Shown in pieces: positions 1-8,184 of a DNA stretch of 64,000 nt. The notes below the pieces were generated by a model. It ran no database searches. It saw only the letters and a list, made by a program, of their open reading frames with translations, and was not told where the DNA came from. The DNA comes from Serratia sp. UGAL515B_01 (GTDB taxonomy: Bacteria > Pseudomonadota > Gammaproteobacteria > Enterobacterales > Enterobacteriaceae): the NCBI RefSeq assembly GCF_033095805.1, contig NZ_CP109901.1, forward strand, positions 3,717,766 through 3,781,765, in the 5' to 3' direction. Position 1 is the stretch's first letter; each line of letters starts with the position of its first letter. Both the position numbers and the translations under genes were made by a program.

Positions 1-223
1 CGCCACCGTCAGTGGACACGAAGCGATCGTCTCGATGGTTGCTTTGGGCTGTGGTATCGCGTTGATCCCTAGCGTGGTTGTAGACAATAGCCCGGAACCG
101 GTACGCAACCGTATTTCCCAGTTGGAGAATGTTTCCATGGTCGAGCCTTTTGAACTGGGCGTATGCGTGCTGAAGAAACGCCTCAACGAACCGCTGATCG
201 AGGCATTCTGGCATTTACTATGA
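1..223 (+). CDS. ilvY: IlvY, LysR-type activator of ilvC (C-terminal fragment)
   Basis: The reading frame is open from the first base of the window and ends at TGA 221-223, so only about the last 73 residues are present. They match the end of the effector-binding domain of IlvY, including the stretches VALGCGIALIP, NSPEPVRNR and KKRLNEPLIEAFW. IlvY is a LysR-family regulator that activates ilvC, for acetohydroxy acid isomeroreductase, in response to its substrates. In enterobacteria it lies downstream of ilvA on the opposite strand and divergent from ilvC, which fits the convergent arrangement here. ilvC would be expected upstream, outside the window. Confidence 0.9.
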   Translation, partial: ATVSGHEAIVSMVALGCGIALIPSVVVDNSPEPVRNRISQLENVSMVEPFELGVCVLKKRLNEPLIEAFWHLL

Positions 224-276
224 ACGAAATGCCATTTCGTTATGAACTCCATTAACTCATTCATTAAAAACTGAAA

Positions 277-401
277 ATACCCTATGGATTTCGAGTCACA
301 GCTAGGCGGCGAGCGTGCTCATCCCCAGTCACTTACTTAAGTAAGTGACTGGGGTGAGTAAGCGCAGCCAACAACGCTGTGGTTTGAAAGACGACGGGTA
401 T
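277..401. repeat. ERIC element (full length, about 125 bp)
   Basis: The ends read TACCC and GGGTA with a TA at each side, as in ERIC miniature elements, which duplicate TA on insertion. The centre is a perfect 32-base palindrome (about 325-356) that contains the classic ERIC core AAGTAAGTGACTGGGGTGAG. The right end ACGACGGGTAT is also typical. It fills the convergent gap between ilvY and the DUF2461 gene and ends right next to the stop codon of the latter (402-404), so mRNAs from both sides would carry the hairpin. Confidence 0.9.
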
Positions 402-1103
402 TCATAAATCTTGCGGGTCAACCTGCTTCATCGCCTCAACCTGCATCAACCAGTGGTACAGCGGTTCCAACTGCTGAAAGCCCTGCGCCAACAACGTGAC
501 CAGATTGGCGCTGAAGAGTTTTTCCACTTCACTGTCAGTGACCATGACCGCAAAGGATTTGCGGTTGTACCAGGTGGCAATTTCTGCTGCCTGCTCTTTC
601 ACCAGCGGGCGCTTATAGCTCTCGCCCATCAGTTCGAACGGCGCTCGGCAGCAAGCCGCTATCTCTAAAAACGGCTTTGGCCTGCGCTGCAGGGTATGGC
701 GAAATAAGTCCATCGTGGCTTTGTTGGCGCTGTAATATCCCAAGCCATAGCGCAGCATGTCTGGCCCCAGTTCAAAAAAGTACACCGGCGCATCTTTCCA
801 ATCCTTGCTTGGCCGCTTGAAGGTCAACCACATGCGGCTGCGGTAACGGGATTTATCATGAGAAAAGCGCGTGTCGCGATGAATACGCGACAGCGTTTTG
901 CCGATTGCCGGGCGAGTCTCGAACTGCGGATCAATCGTTAGCATCGTCGGGCTCAGCGCATCCACCAGCGAACGAAACGGCGTTAATAACTCACGGTCAT
1001 ACACCGCACGATTGGCGTCAAACCATGCTTTGTCGTTTTCGATCCGCACCTGTTGAAGGAAATTCAACCCTTGCTGACTGAAGCCGGTAAACTGATTGAC
1101 CAT
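402..1103 (-). CDS. DUF2461 / TIGR02453 family protein
   Basis: This 233-residue protein resembles the DUF2461 family, whose members are conserved in many bacteria but have no established biochemical role. The N-terminal part shows the family pattern: F-x-G-F then FL..L..NND/E-KxWFxxNR (here LNFLQQVRIENDKAWFDANR), followed by R-I-x-R-D-x-R-F-S-x-D-K-S-R-Y around residues 72-88 and a FFELGPD segment. There is no signal peptide or membrane segment, so it is probably cytosolic. The start is the first ATG; the gene lies 21 bases downstream of ilvA on the same strand and may be read through from the ilv operon. Family assignment is fairly sure, function unknown. Confidence 0.8.
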   Translation of the reverse strand: MVNQFTGFSQQGLNFLQQVRIENDKAWFDANRAVYDRELLTPFRSLVDALSPTMLTIDPQFETRPAIGKTLSRIHRDTRFSHDKSRYRSRMWLTFKRPSKDWKDAPVYFFELGPDMLRYGLGYYSANKATMDLFRHTLQRRPKPFLEIAACCRAPFELMGESYKRPLVKEQAAEIATWYNRKSFAVMVTDSEVEKLFSANLVTLLAQGFQQLEPLYHWLMQVEAMKQVDPQDL

Positions 1104-1124
1104 ACGCTGTCCTTTTCGCTGCGT

Positions 1125-2669
1125 TCATCCCTGCAGGAAGAAACGGAATGCCGGGTTATCAGTCTCATCATGACAATCATAACCTAGCGCAGTCAGGTGC
1201 TGCTCAAACTCGGGATCGGTCTGCGAAAGCTCAAAACCCGCCAATACGCGGCCAAAGTCTGTACCGTGGCTGCGATAATGGAATAGAGAGATATTCCAAT
1301 GAGTACCCAGCGTTTGCAGGAACTTAAGCAATGCCCCCGGTGACTCTGGAAATTCAAAGCTATAGAGCCGCTCCCGCAATGGTTTAGAAGGCCGGCCACC
1401 GACCATGTAACGTACATGCAGTTTCGCCATCTCATCGTCAGACAGATCAACCACCTGATAGCCACCATTGTTCAATTCATCAATGATTTCCAACCGTTCA
1501 GCATGGCCTCTACTCAGACGCACACCAACAAAGATGCAAGCGCTGTCGGCATCCGCATAACGGTAGTTGAACTCGGTTACCGAACGCCCACCAAGCAGTT
1601 GGCAGAATTTCAGGAAACTGCCCTTCTGTTCCGGTATGGTCACTGCCAGTAGTGCTTCGCGTTGTTCCCCCAACTCACAGCGTTCGGAAACATAACGCAG
1701 ACCGTGGAAATTCACATTCGCGCCGGAAAGGATGTGTGCCAGCCTTTCACCCCGTATATTGTGCTGCTGCACATACTTCTTCAACCCTGCCAGCGCCAGC
1801 GCGCCAGAAGGTTCAGCGATAGCACGTACGTCTTCAAACAGGTCTTTCACCGCTGCGCAAATCGCGTCGCTATCGACAGTGATCACATCATCCAAATACT
1901 CGCGACACAGACGGAAGCTTTCATCACCAACACGTTTTACTGCGACACCTTCGGCAAACAGCCCTACGCGAGCCAGATCGACAGGATGCCCCGCATCCAG
2001 CGCAGCACGCAAGCAGGCTGAGTCTTCGGCTTCTACACCAATCACCTTGATTTGAGGCATCAATTGCTTGATCAGTACCGCGACCCCTGCCGCCAAGCCA
2101 CCACCACCTACGGGAACAAAAACGCGATCCAGATGCGCATCCTGCTGCAACAGTTCCATCGCCAACGTACCCTGCCCAGCGATCACTGCGGGATGGTCAA
2201 ACGGTGGTACAAAAGTCATCCCCTGTTGCCGCGAAAGCTCGATCGCCTTGGCTTTAGCCTCGTCGAAGTTTGCCCCGTGCAGCAACACCTCACCACCAAA
2301 ACCACGCACCGCATCTATTTTGATATCCGCAGTGGACACGGGCATCACAATCAGGGTTTTGATCCCCAACCGGTTGCCAGAGAGCGCTACGCCTTGCGCA
2401 TGATTTCCCGCAGAGGCGGTGATTATGCCACGCGCTTTCTGCTCTTCATCCAGGCTGGCGATCATCGCGTAAGCCCCACGCAGCTTGAAGCTGTGCACCG
2501 GCTGACGATCTTCGCGTTTCACCAGGATCGTATTACCGAGGCGCGAAGAGATCTTGCCCATCGTCTGTAACGGGGTGACCTGAGCCACCTCGTAAACTGG
2601 CGAGCGGAGAACCGCTCGCAAATATTCCGCGCCACAGGGAGCGTCGGGTAGGGGTTGCGATACTGCCAT
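1125..2669 (-). CDS. ilvA: Threonine deaminase (biosynthetic)
   Basis: IlvA converts L-threonine to 2-oxobutanoate and ammonia, the first committed step to isoleucine, in the cytosol. The 514 residues match the E. coli enzyme in length. The PLP-dependent catalytic domain is N-terminal, with the Schiff-base lysine K62 in SFKLRGAY and the phosphate-binding run PVGGGGLAAG near residue 187. Two C-terminal ACT-like regulatory domains (about 335-514) carry the isoleucine and valine control sites. It is the last gene of the ilv operon; its ATG lies 5 bases after the ilvD stop, with a GAGG ribosome site inside the ilvD end, so translation is probably coupled. Confidence 0.98.
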   Translation of the reverse strand: MAVSQPLPDAPCGAEYLRAVLRSPVYEVAQVTPLQTMGKISSRLGNTILVKREDRQPVHSFKLRGAYAMIASLDEEQKARGIITASAGNHAQGVALSGNRLGIKTLIVMPVSTADIKIDAVRGFGGEVLLHGANFDEAKAKAIELSRQQGMTFVPPFDHPAVIAGQGTLAMELLQQDAHLDRVFVPVGGGGLAAGVAVLIKQLMPQIKVIGVEAEDSACLRAALDAGHPVDLARVGLFAEGVAVKRVGDESFRLCREYLDDVITVDSDAICAAVKDLFEDVRAIAEPSGALALAGLKKYVQQHNIRGERLAHILSGANVNFHGLRYVSERCELGEQREALLAVTIPEQKGSFLKFCQLLGGRSVTEFNYRYADADSACIFVGVRLSRGHAERLEIIDELNNGGYQVVDLSDDEMAKLHVRYMVGGRPSKPLRERLYSFEFPESPGALLKFLQTLGTHWNISLFHYRSHGTDFGRVLAGFELSQTDPEFEQHLTALGYDCHDETDNPAFRFFLQG

Positions 2670-2674
2670 TATGC

Positions 2675-4525
2675 TTAGCCTCCCAGCTTGCTTTTGTCAC
2701 GCACCGCGCCTTTATCGGCACTTGTCGCCAATGTGGCATAGGCACGCAGCGCGTAAGATACCTGACGTTCACGCGCTTTCGGCGTCCATGCAGCGTCCCC
2801 ACGAGCCAATTCCGCTTCACGACGCGCAGCCAATACACTCTCTGGCACATCCAGCACCATGCTGCGTTTCGGGATATCAATATCGATCATGTCGCCTTCT
2901 TCGATCAGCGCTATCAGGCCACCGCTAGCCGCTTCAGGAGAAACGTGGCCAATCGACAGGCCAGAAGTACCGCCAGAGAAGCGACCATCGGTGATCAATG
3001 CGCAGGACTTACCCAGCCCCATTGACTTCAGATAAGTGGTTGGATACAGCATTTCCTGCATTCCGGGTCCACCTTTTGGCCCTTCGTAACGGATCACAAC
3101 CACGTCACCGGCTACCACTTTCCCACCGAGGATCGCTTCAACGGCGGTATCCTGGCTCTCATAAACTTTTGCTGGCCCACGGAAGGTCAGGTTATCGCTG
3201 TCAACGCCAGCCGTTTTGACGATGCTGCCATCTTCTGCCATGTTGCCGTACAACACCGCCAAGCCGCCTTCAAGGCTGAAGGCATTTTCCAAAGAACGGA
3301 TACAACCTTCAGCACGATCGTTGTCCAGCGTGTCCCAACGGCAATCCTGTGAAAATGCCTGCGTAGTGCGGATACCCGCTGGACCGGCACGGAACATCTT
3401 CTTCACGGCATCATCTTTGGTCAGCATGATGTCGTATTTTTCTAACGTTTCGGGCAGTTTCATCCCTAGAATATTGCTGACGTCACGATTCATTAAACCC
3501 GCACGATCCAGCTCACCAAGGATGGCCAATACCCCACCAGCACGGTGCACATCTTCCATATGATATTTTTGGGTACTTGGTGCCACTTTGCACAGATGCG
3601 GCACTTTGCGGGAAAGACGGTCAATATCTGCCATCGTGAAATCGACTTCACCTTCCTGCGCCGCTGCCAACAGGTGCAACACCGTGTTGGTTGAACCACC
3701 CATTGCAATATCCAAGGTCATGGCGTTTTCAAACGCCGCCTTGTTGGCAATACTACGTGGCAGCGCACTTTCATCATCCTGCTCATAGTAACGCTTAGTG
3801 AGCTCAACAATGCGTTTCCCGGCATTCAGGAACAGGTCTTTACGATCGGCATGCGTTGCCAGCAACGAGCCATTACCCGGTTGTGACAGACCCAGGGCTT
3901 CGGTCAGGCAGTTCATCGAGTTGGCAGTAAACATGCCCGAACAAGAACCACAGGTTGGACAGGCAGAGCGCTCTATCTGCGCGCTGTCAGCGTCGCTGAC
4001 GTTGGGGTTGGCCCCTTGTATCATCGCGTCGATCAGGTCCAGTTTAATGATTTTGTCAGAAAGCTTGGTTTTGCCCGCTTCCATCGGACCACCAGAAACA
4101 AAGATCACCGGAATATTCAGGCGCAATGACGCCATTAACATCCCTGGGGTGATCTTGTCGCAGTTAGAAATACAGACCATCGCATCGGCACAGTGAGCAT
4201 TCACCATGTATTCTACCGAGTCGGCAATCAGTTCGCGTGACGGCAGGGAATAGAGCATACCGCCGTGGCCCATGGCGATACCGTCATCTACCGCAATGGT
4301 GTTGAACTCTTTGGCGACGCCGCCAGAAGCCTCTATCTGTTCTGCAACCAGCTTACCCAGATCGCGCAGGTGCACATGCCCCGGAACGAACTGGGTAAAG
4401 GAGTTGACCACCGCAATAATCGGTTTGCCAAAATCGGCGTCGGTCATCCCGGTCGCGCGCCATAATGCGCGGGCACCCGCCATGTTGCGGCCATGCGTTG
4501 TGGTGGCGGAACGGTACTTAGGCAT
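2675..4525 (-). CDS. ilvD: Dihydroxy-acid dehydratase
   Basis: IlvD dehydrates 2,3-dihydroxy-isovalerate and 2,3-dihydroxy-3-methylvalerate to the keto acids that precede valine and isoleucine. The full 616 residues are present. Cysteines that bind the oxygen-sensitive iron-sulfur cluster are visible in NCDKITPGM (C122) and CPTCGSCSGMFTANSMNCL (C189, C192, C195). The C-terminal half contains DGRFSGGTSGLSIGH, typical of the IlvD/Edd family. It sits between ilvE and ilvA in the operon. The 120-base gap to ilvE is longer than the roughly 60 bases seen in E. coli and holds repeat-like sequence. Confidence 0.98.
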   Translation of the reverse strand: MPKYRSATTTHGRNMAGARALWRATGMTDADFGKPIIAVVNSFTQFVPGHVHLRDLGKLVAEQIEASGGVAKEFNTIAVDDGIAMGHGGMLYSLPSRELIADSVEYMVNAHCADAMVCISNCDKITPGMLMASLRLNIPVIFVSGGPMEAGKTKLSDKIIKLDLIDAMIQGANPNVSDADSAQIERSACPTCGSCSGMFTANSMNCLTEALGLSQPGNGSLLATHADRKDLFLNAGKRIVELTKRYYEQDDESALPRSIANKAAFENAMTLDIAMGGSTNTVLHLLAAAQEGEVDFTMADIDRLSRKVPHLCKVAPSTQKYHMEDVHRAGGVLAILGELDRAGLMNRDVSNILGMKLPETLEKYDIMLTKDDAVKKMFRAGPAGIRTTQAFSQDCRWDTLDNDRAEGCIRSLENAFSLEGGLAVLYGNMAEDGSIVKTAGVDSDNLTFRGPAKVYESQDTAVEAILGGKVVAGDVVVIRYEGPKGGPGMQEMLYPTTYLKSMGLGKSCALITDGRFSGGTSGLSIGHVSPEAASGGLIALIEEGDMIDIDIPKRSMVLDVPESVLAARREAELARGDAAWTPKARERQVSYALRAYATLATSADKGAVRDKSKLGG

Positions 4526-4539
4526 GCTCTTTTCACTCC

Positions 4540-4641
4540 AAATATTGTCATTTTGCAGGCGGCAAACGAACCGCCCGTTTGTTCGTGTCTGTCGTTACTC
4601 CCCTGACGATTTCAAGCTACAGCGTGAAAACGACGGGTAGC
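4540..4641. repeat. Degenerate ERIC-like sequence between ilvE and ilvD
   Basis: The gap holds TTGCAGGCGGCAAACGA and, near the other end, TTTCAAGC...GTGAAAACGACGGGTAG, both recalling the ends of ERIC elements. The middle lacks the conserved core palindrome but contains a short CAAACG/CGTTTG hairpin. It is transcribed as part of the ilv mRNA. The assignment rests on two short matches and is tentative. Confidence 0.4.
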
Positions 4642-4645
4642 GTTG

Positions 4646-5572
4646 TTACTGATTGACCGGATCCAACCAGCCATACTTGTCTTCAGTTTTACCGGTGAAC
4701 AGCCCAAAGAACGCCTGTTGGATCTCCTTGGTGACAGGACCGCACTTGCCAATACCCACCTGGATACCATCAACACTGCGCACTGGAGTGATCTCGGCTG
4801 CAGTTCCCGACATAAAGACTTCGTCCGCCAAGTACAGAGACTCACGAGAAAGTACCTGTTCACGCACTTCAAAGCCCATATCCTTCGCTAGCCTGATGAT
4901 CGCATCGCGGGTAATACCCGGTAGTGCAGACGAGGTGAATGGCGGAGCAAATAATACCCCATCCTTCACTTCAAACAGGTTCTCGCCTGCTCCTTCAGAG
5001 ATGTAACCATGTACATCCAGAGCAATCCCTTCCTGATAACCATGGCGGCGTGCTTCACTGCCCACCAACAGTGAGGAAAGATAGTTACCACCGGCTTTAG
5101 CCGCGGTAGGGATGGTGTTAGGTGCAGCACGGTGCCACGATGAAACCATTGCATCGATGCCTTGATCCAGCGCTTCTTCACCCAGATAAGCGCCCCAAGG
5201 AAACGCAGCGATGATCACGTCGGTTTTATAACCTGCAGGCGGGTTAACCCCCATACCAACATCCCCAATAAATACCAACGGACGAATATAAGCACTGACC
5301 AGATTATTTTTACGTAGCGTAGCGCGGCAGGCTTCCATTAACTCATCAACGCTTTGCGTTACCGGCATACGGTAAATTTTTGCTGAATCATGTAAACGTT
5401 GCATGTGTTCGCGATGGCGGAAAACAACCGGGCCCTTGTGAGAGTCGTAACAACGCACACCTTCGAATACCGAAGTTCCGTAGTGCAACGCATGTGACAT
5501 AACGTGTACTTTGGCATCAGCCCAAGGAACCATATCACCATTGAACCAAATATAATCAGCTTTCTTCGTCAT
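4646..5572 (-). CDS. ilvE: Branched-chain amino acid aminotransferase
   Basis: IlvE is a PLP-dependent class IV aminotransferase that makes the final step of valine, isoleucine and leucine synthesis, using glutamate as donor. The 308 residues match the family length. Visible landmarks are YIWFNGDMVPW at the N terminus, HYGTSVFEGVR (residues 30-40), the PLP lysine K159 in AAKAGGNYLSS, and EGAGENLFEVKDG. The start ATG follows an AAGGAAC ribosome site. It lies 21 bases after ilvM in the operon. Confidence 0.98.
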   Translation of the reverse strand: MTKKADYIWFNGDMVPWADAKVHVMSHALHYGTSVFEGVRCYDSHKGPVVFRHREHMQRLHDSAKIYRMPVTQSVDELMEACRATLRKNNLVSAYIRPLVFIGDVGMGVNPPAGYKTDVIIAAFPWGAYLGEEALDQGIDAMVSSWHRAAPNTIPTAAKAGGNYLSSLLVGSEARRHGYQEGIALDVHGYISEGAGENLFEVKDGVLFAPPFTSSALPGITRDAIIRLAKDMGFEVREQVLSRESLYLADEVFMSGTAAEITPVRSVDGIQVGIGKCGPVTKEIQQAFFGLFTGKTEDKYGWLDPVNQ

Positions 5573-5593
5573 TGTTCTGTTCCTTTTGCACCC

Positions 5594-5851
5594 TCAGGCG
5601 CGTATTTGTTGTGAGGTTAGCTGCTGGATCTCAACGCTGGAGACATCCATCAGCTTACTTAACTGGGAAGACAGTAAATCCACAGAGCGCTGGCTGGCAA
5701 CGGTCAATTCAATATTAATGTCGTTAGTGTTGATGCCCGCTGCCATATTCATAGCGCAGACTTGGAAGCCTCTATGGCGTACAACACGCAATACGCGCTC
5801 TAACATTTCAGGGCGGAAGCGGGCCTGAATCGAGAGTTGATGCTGCATCAT
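5594..5851 (-). CDS. ilvM: Acetolactate synthase II, small (regulatory) subunit
   Basis: IlvM is the small ACT-domain subunit that activates and stabilises the IlvG catalytic subunit of acetohydroxy acid synthase II. The 85-residue protein is one ACT domain, beginning MMQHQLSIQARFRPEMLERVLRV and with the typical NDINIELTV strand. Its ATG overlaps the ilvG stop codon (ATGA, 5848-5851), the usual sign of translational coupling that keeps the two subunits in proportion. Confidence 0.97.
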   Translation of the reverse strand: MMQHQLSIQARFRPEMLERVLRVVRHRGFQVCAMNMAAGINTNDINIELTVASQRSVDLLSSQLSKLMDVSSVEIQQLTSQQIRA

Positions 5852-7494
5852 GATACTTTCTCCAACATGGTTTCGTTACCTGCACCTGGTGGTACCAGTG
5901 GCCAAACATTCTCGAGTTCATCAATACAAACCTGAAGCAGATACGGGCCTTCGCTGTTTAGCAAGGCATCGAGGGCATCTGCAACCTGATCTTTACGGGT
6001 AATGCGCTGACCAAGAATACCGAAGGCACTGGCCAGTATCAGAAAATCAGGGTTATCAGAAAGATTGGTTTCACTGTAACGCCCATCAAAAAACAGTTGT
6101 TGCCACTGACGAACCATTCCCAAGCGTTGGTTGTCCAGTAAAACGATTTTAAGCGGTAACTGTTTTCGCTTTATGGTACCCAGTTCCTGAACGTTCATCA
6201 TGAAAGAGCCATCTCCAGACACGCAGATCACCGCATCCTCCGGGCGGGCTACCTGTGCCCCAACCGCGGCAGGAATGCCAAACCCCATCGTCCCCAACCC
6301 ACTGGAGGTAATAAAGTTTTCGGGACGTTCGAAGGTCATGTGCTGAGCCGCCCACATCTGGTGCTGGCCTACGTCAGTTGTGACGACGGTATTCGCGGGC
6401 ATGCATTCAGAGAGTTGTTTGAGAAACAGGGGAGCATAAATAGGTTGACCAGGGTGATCGTAACGCCAAGGGTGAAGCTCTTTCAGTTCAGCAACTCGCT
6501 GCAGCCAGGTTGCGATACTCAGTGGTTGTTGCAGTGCTGGCAGCAGCTTTTTTAAATCCCCCTGAAGAGCAACATGCGCCTGGCGCAGCTTACTCATCTC
6601 TGCCGGGTCAATATCCATATGAATAACCTTGGCATGTGGCGCAAAAGCATTCAATTTGCCGGTCACGCGATCGTCAAAACGCGCACCAACGGCGATCAAC
6701 AGATCGCACTCCTGTACCGCTAAGTTGGCCGCTTTAGTCCCGTGCATACCCAACATACCAAGATAGTACGGATTATCGGCGTCTGGTGTACCTAATCCTT
6801 TCAACGTGGCAACCGTTGGCATTCTGGTTACAGCGACAAAATCACGCAATGTCGTCACCGCTTGCGCCATGCCTACGCCACCCCCGACATACAGCATCGG
6901 CTTTTTCGCCTGAGCCAGTAGTTGTTTCGCTACTACCAGTTCAGACACAGGATGTTCGAGTTCATCTTCTACCGGCAACAGGTGAGGTGGTAAATCCCCT
7001 TGCGCCAGTTGGATGTCCTTCGGGATATCGATCAATACCGGGCCAGGGCGGCCGCTGGTAGCAATGGCGAAAGCCTCCGCCATAATCCCCGGCAGTGCTT
7101 CAAGCGACTCAACCAGGAAACTGTGTTTTGTGCAGGCCAAAGACAGGCCCAGAACATCGATCTCTTGAAAAGCATCGGTGCCAATCAACTGCGACCCAAC
7201 CTGCCCAGTGATCGCGACTACCGGTACTGAGTCCAGCAGTGCATCTGCCAAACCAGTGATCAGATTGGTCGCTCCTGGCCCCGAAGTGGCGATACAAACG
7301 CCAACTTTACCACTCGAACGGGCGTAACCGATAGCGGCGATCGCCGCACCCTGTTCATGGCGGCACAGCAGGTGTTCTACCCCACCGTCATACAACGCAT
7401 CATAGACAGGCATAATTGCGCCCCCCGGATAACCGAATACGGTATCCACTCCCTGCGCTCGCAACGCTTGAACTACCCACTGAGCACCATTCAT
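5848..7494 (-). CDS. ilvG: Acetolactate synthase II, large (catalytic) subunit
   Basis: IlvG condenses pyruvate with pyruvate or 2-oxobutanoate to form the acetohydroxy acids of valine and isoleucine synthesis, using thiamine diphosphate and FAD. All 548 residues are in one frame, so isozyme II should be active; in E. coli K-12 this gene is broken by a frameshift. The catalytic glutamate is E47 in CRHEQGA, and the thiamine diphosphate motif runs from GDGSFMMN to LLDN (about residues 428-456). The ATG lies 2 bases after the stop of the tiny ilvX frame, with a GGGGGA ribosome site. Confidence 0.98.
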   Translation of the reverse strand: MNGAQWVVQALRAQGVDTVFGYPGGAIMPVYDALYDGGVEHLLCRHEQGAAIAAIGYARSSGKVGVCIATSGPGATNLITGLADALLDSVPVVAITGQVGSQLIGTDAFQEIDVLGLSLACTKHSFLVESLEALPGIMAEAFAIATSGRPGPVLIDIPKDIQLAQGDLPPHLLPVEDELEHPVSELVVAKQLLAQAKKPMLYVGGGVGMAQAVTTLRDFVAVTRMPTVATLKGLGTPDADNPYYLGMLGMHGTKAANLAVQECDLLIAVGARFDDRVTGKLNAFAPHAKVIHMDIDPAEMSKLRQAHVALQGDLKKLLPALQQPLSIATWLQRVAELKELHPWRYDHPGQPIYAPLFLKQLSECMPANTVVTTDVGQHQMWAAQHMTFERPENFITSSGLGTMGFGIPAAVGAQVARPEDAVICVSGDGSFMMNVQELGTIKRKQLPLKIVLLDNQRLGMVRQWQQLFFDGRYSETNLSDNPDFLILASAFGILGQRITRKDQVADALDALLNSEGPYLLQVCIDELENVWPLVPPGAGNETMLEKVS

Positions 7495-7496
7495 GG

Positions 7497-7547
7497 TTAT
7501 TCCCCCACCTTGCTGCGAGATTTGCAGTATTTTCTTCCGTTATTCAT
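7497..7547 (-). CDS. ilvX: IlvX-like 16-residue peptide
   Basis: A 16-codon frame sits between the attenuator and ilvG. It begins MNN, carries an aromatic-Cys pair at residues 7-8 and ends in a basic tail, matching the E. coli IlvX small protein (also 16 residues, MNN start, F-C at 7-8) in position, length and pattern. A strong GAGGAG ribosome site lies 6 bases before the ATG, better than that of ilvG itself. The stop codon is 2 bases from the ilvG start, so its translation could deliver ribosomes to ilvG. IlvX is known to be expressed in E. coli but its role is not established. Confidence 0.75.
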   Translation of the reverse strand: MNNGRKYCKSRSKVGE

Positions 7548-7577
7548 TCTCTGCTCCTCGATTCACTTTTCCATTGC

Positions 7578-7616
7578 ATAAAAAAACCCCCGAACCTTGT
7601 GGTGCGGGGGTTTTCT
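7578..7616 (-). terminator. Attenuator terminator of the ilv operon
   Basis: On the minus strand a hairpin with stem AAAACCCCCG / CGGGGGTTTT is followed by a run of seven T residues. It lies between the leader peptide and ilvX, where the Ile/Val/Leu attenuator sits in enterobacteria. Ribosome stalling in ilvL would favour an alternative fold and let transcription reach ilvG. Confidence 0.92.
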
Positions 7617-7635
7617 TGCGATTCCGGCTTGTTTT

Positions 7636-7734
7636 CTAAGCCTTTCTTCGTCCAAGTGCAGCCCCGCACTGTGGGATAATAATCACCACCACGTTAATCA
7701 AAACTAGGCTAATCACTTGGGTTAGGGATTTCAT
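7636..7734 (-). CDS. ilvL: ilv operon leader peptide
   Basis: This 32-residue leader peptide is too short for usual gene callers. By my translation it has five Ile, five Val and four Leu, including the run VVVIII at residues 15-20, and ends CGAALGRRKA, closely like E. coli IlvL. Its translation senses charged tRNA-Ile, -Val and -Leu and controls the attenuator just downstream. It begins at ATG 7734-7732 and stops at TAG 7638-7636. Confidence 0.95.
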   Translation of the reverse strand: MKSLTQVISLVLINVVVIIIPQCGAALGRRKA

Positions 7735-8184
7735 AATAGGGCTGTTCACTGTGCTCAGTACGAACTAATGCCTACAGAGTTATCATAGCCACATGTGGTA
7801 TGACAACATTTTTTTGCGTTAATTTTCGTCATCACCCAACCGATTATTAATAAAAAATCAATTAATTCAATTAGTAATACGGTAACTTAGTATGTTGGTA
7901 TTAACTGACATTTCCGTTCCCGATACGAAATTGGCTCTACCGGCGCTATCCCTCACAGTAACGGCAATCGTCATTCTTTGCTTTTACCCATCATACTCAG
8001 CATTCGTGGCCCTGTTGTAATCAGTAATAAACATGGCGAAAAAATGCGTATCAACTCGAAATGAATAATTAACTTTCTGAAGTAGAGTAATTTTAACCGT
8101 CTATCACTACGCAAATTACTCATTCCCTGAGCGCAGATATCAACGGAATACCGCATCATGAATGCCTTCTGCAAGGAGAGTAAT
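7735..8184. promoter_or_regulatory. ilv operon and comM regulatory region
   Basis: No gene is supported in these 450 bases between the divergent ilvL and comM. On the minus strand a promoter-like pair, TTGTCA (7801-7806) and GATAAC (7779-7784) with 16 bases between, lies about 45 bases before ilvL. Behind it is a very AT-rich stretch (7807-7890), as expected for the IHF/UP region known upstream of the E. coli ilv promoter. On the plus strand comM has an AAGGAG ribosome site at 8173-8178. The promoter call is by eye. Confidence 0.5.

Noticed and set aside
7971..8174. 67-codon minus-strand frame between ilvL and comM
   Set aside because: It overlaps the comM ribosome site region, has no ribosome site of its own and looks like noncoding AT-rich DNA.
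8158..8184. Upstream in-frame ATG for comM
   Set aside because: Nine extra codons are not found in the family, and AAGGAG is placed for the ATG at 8185.
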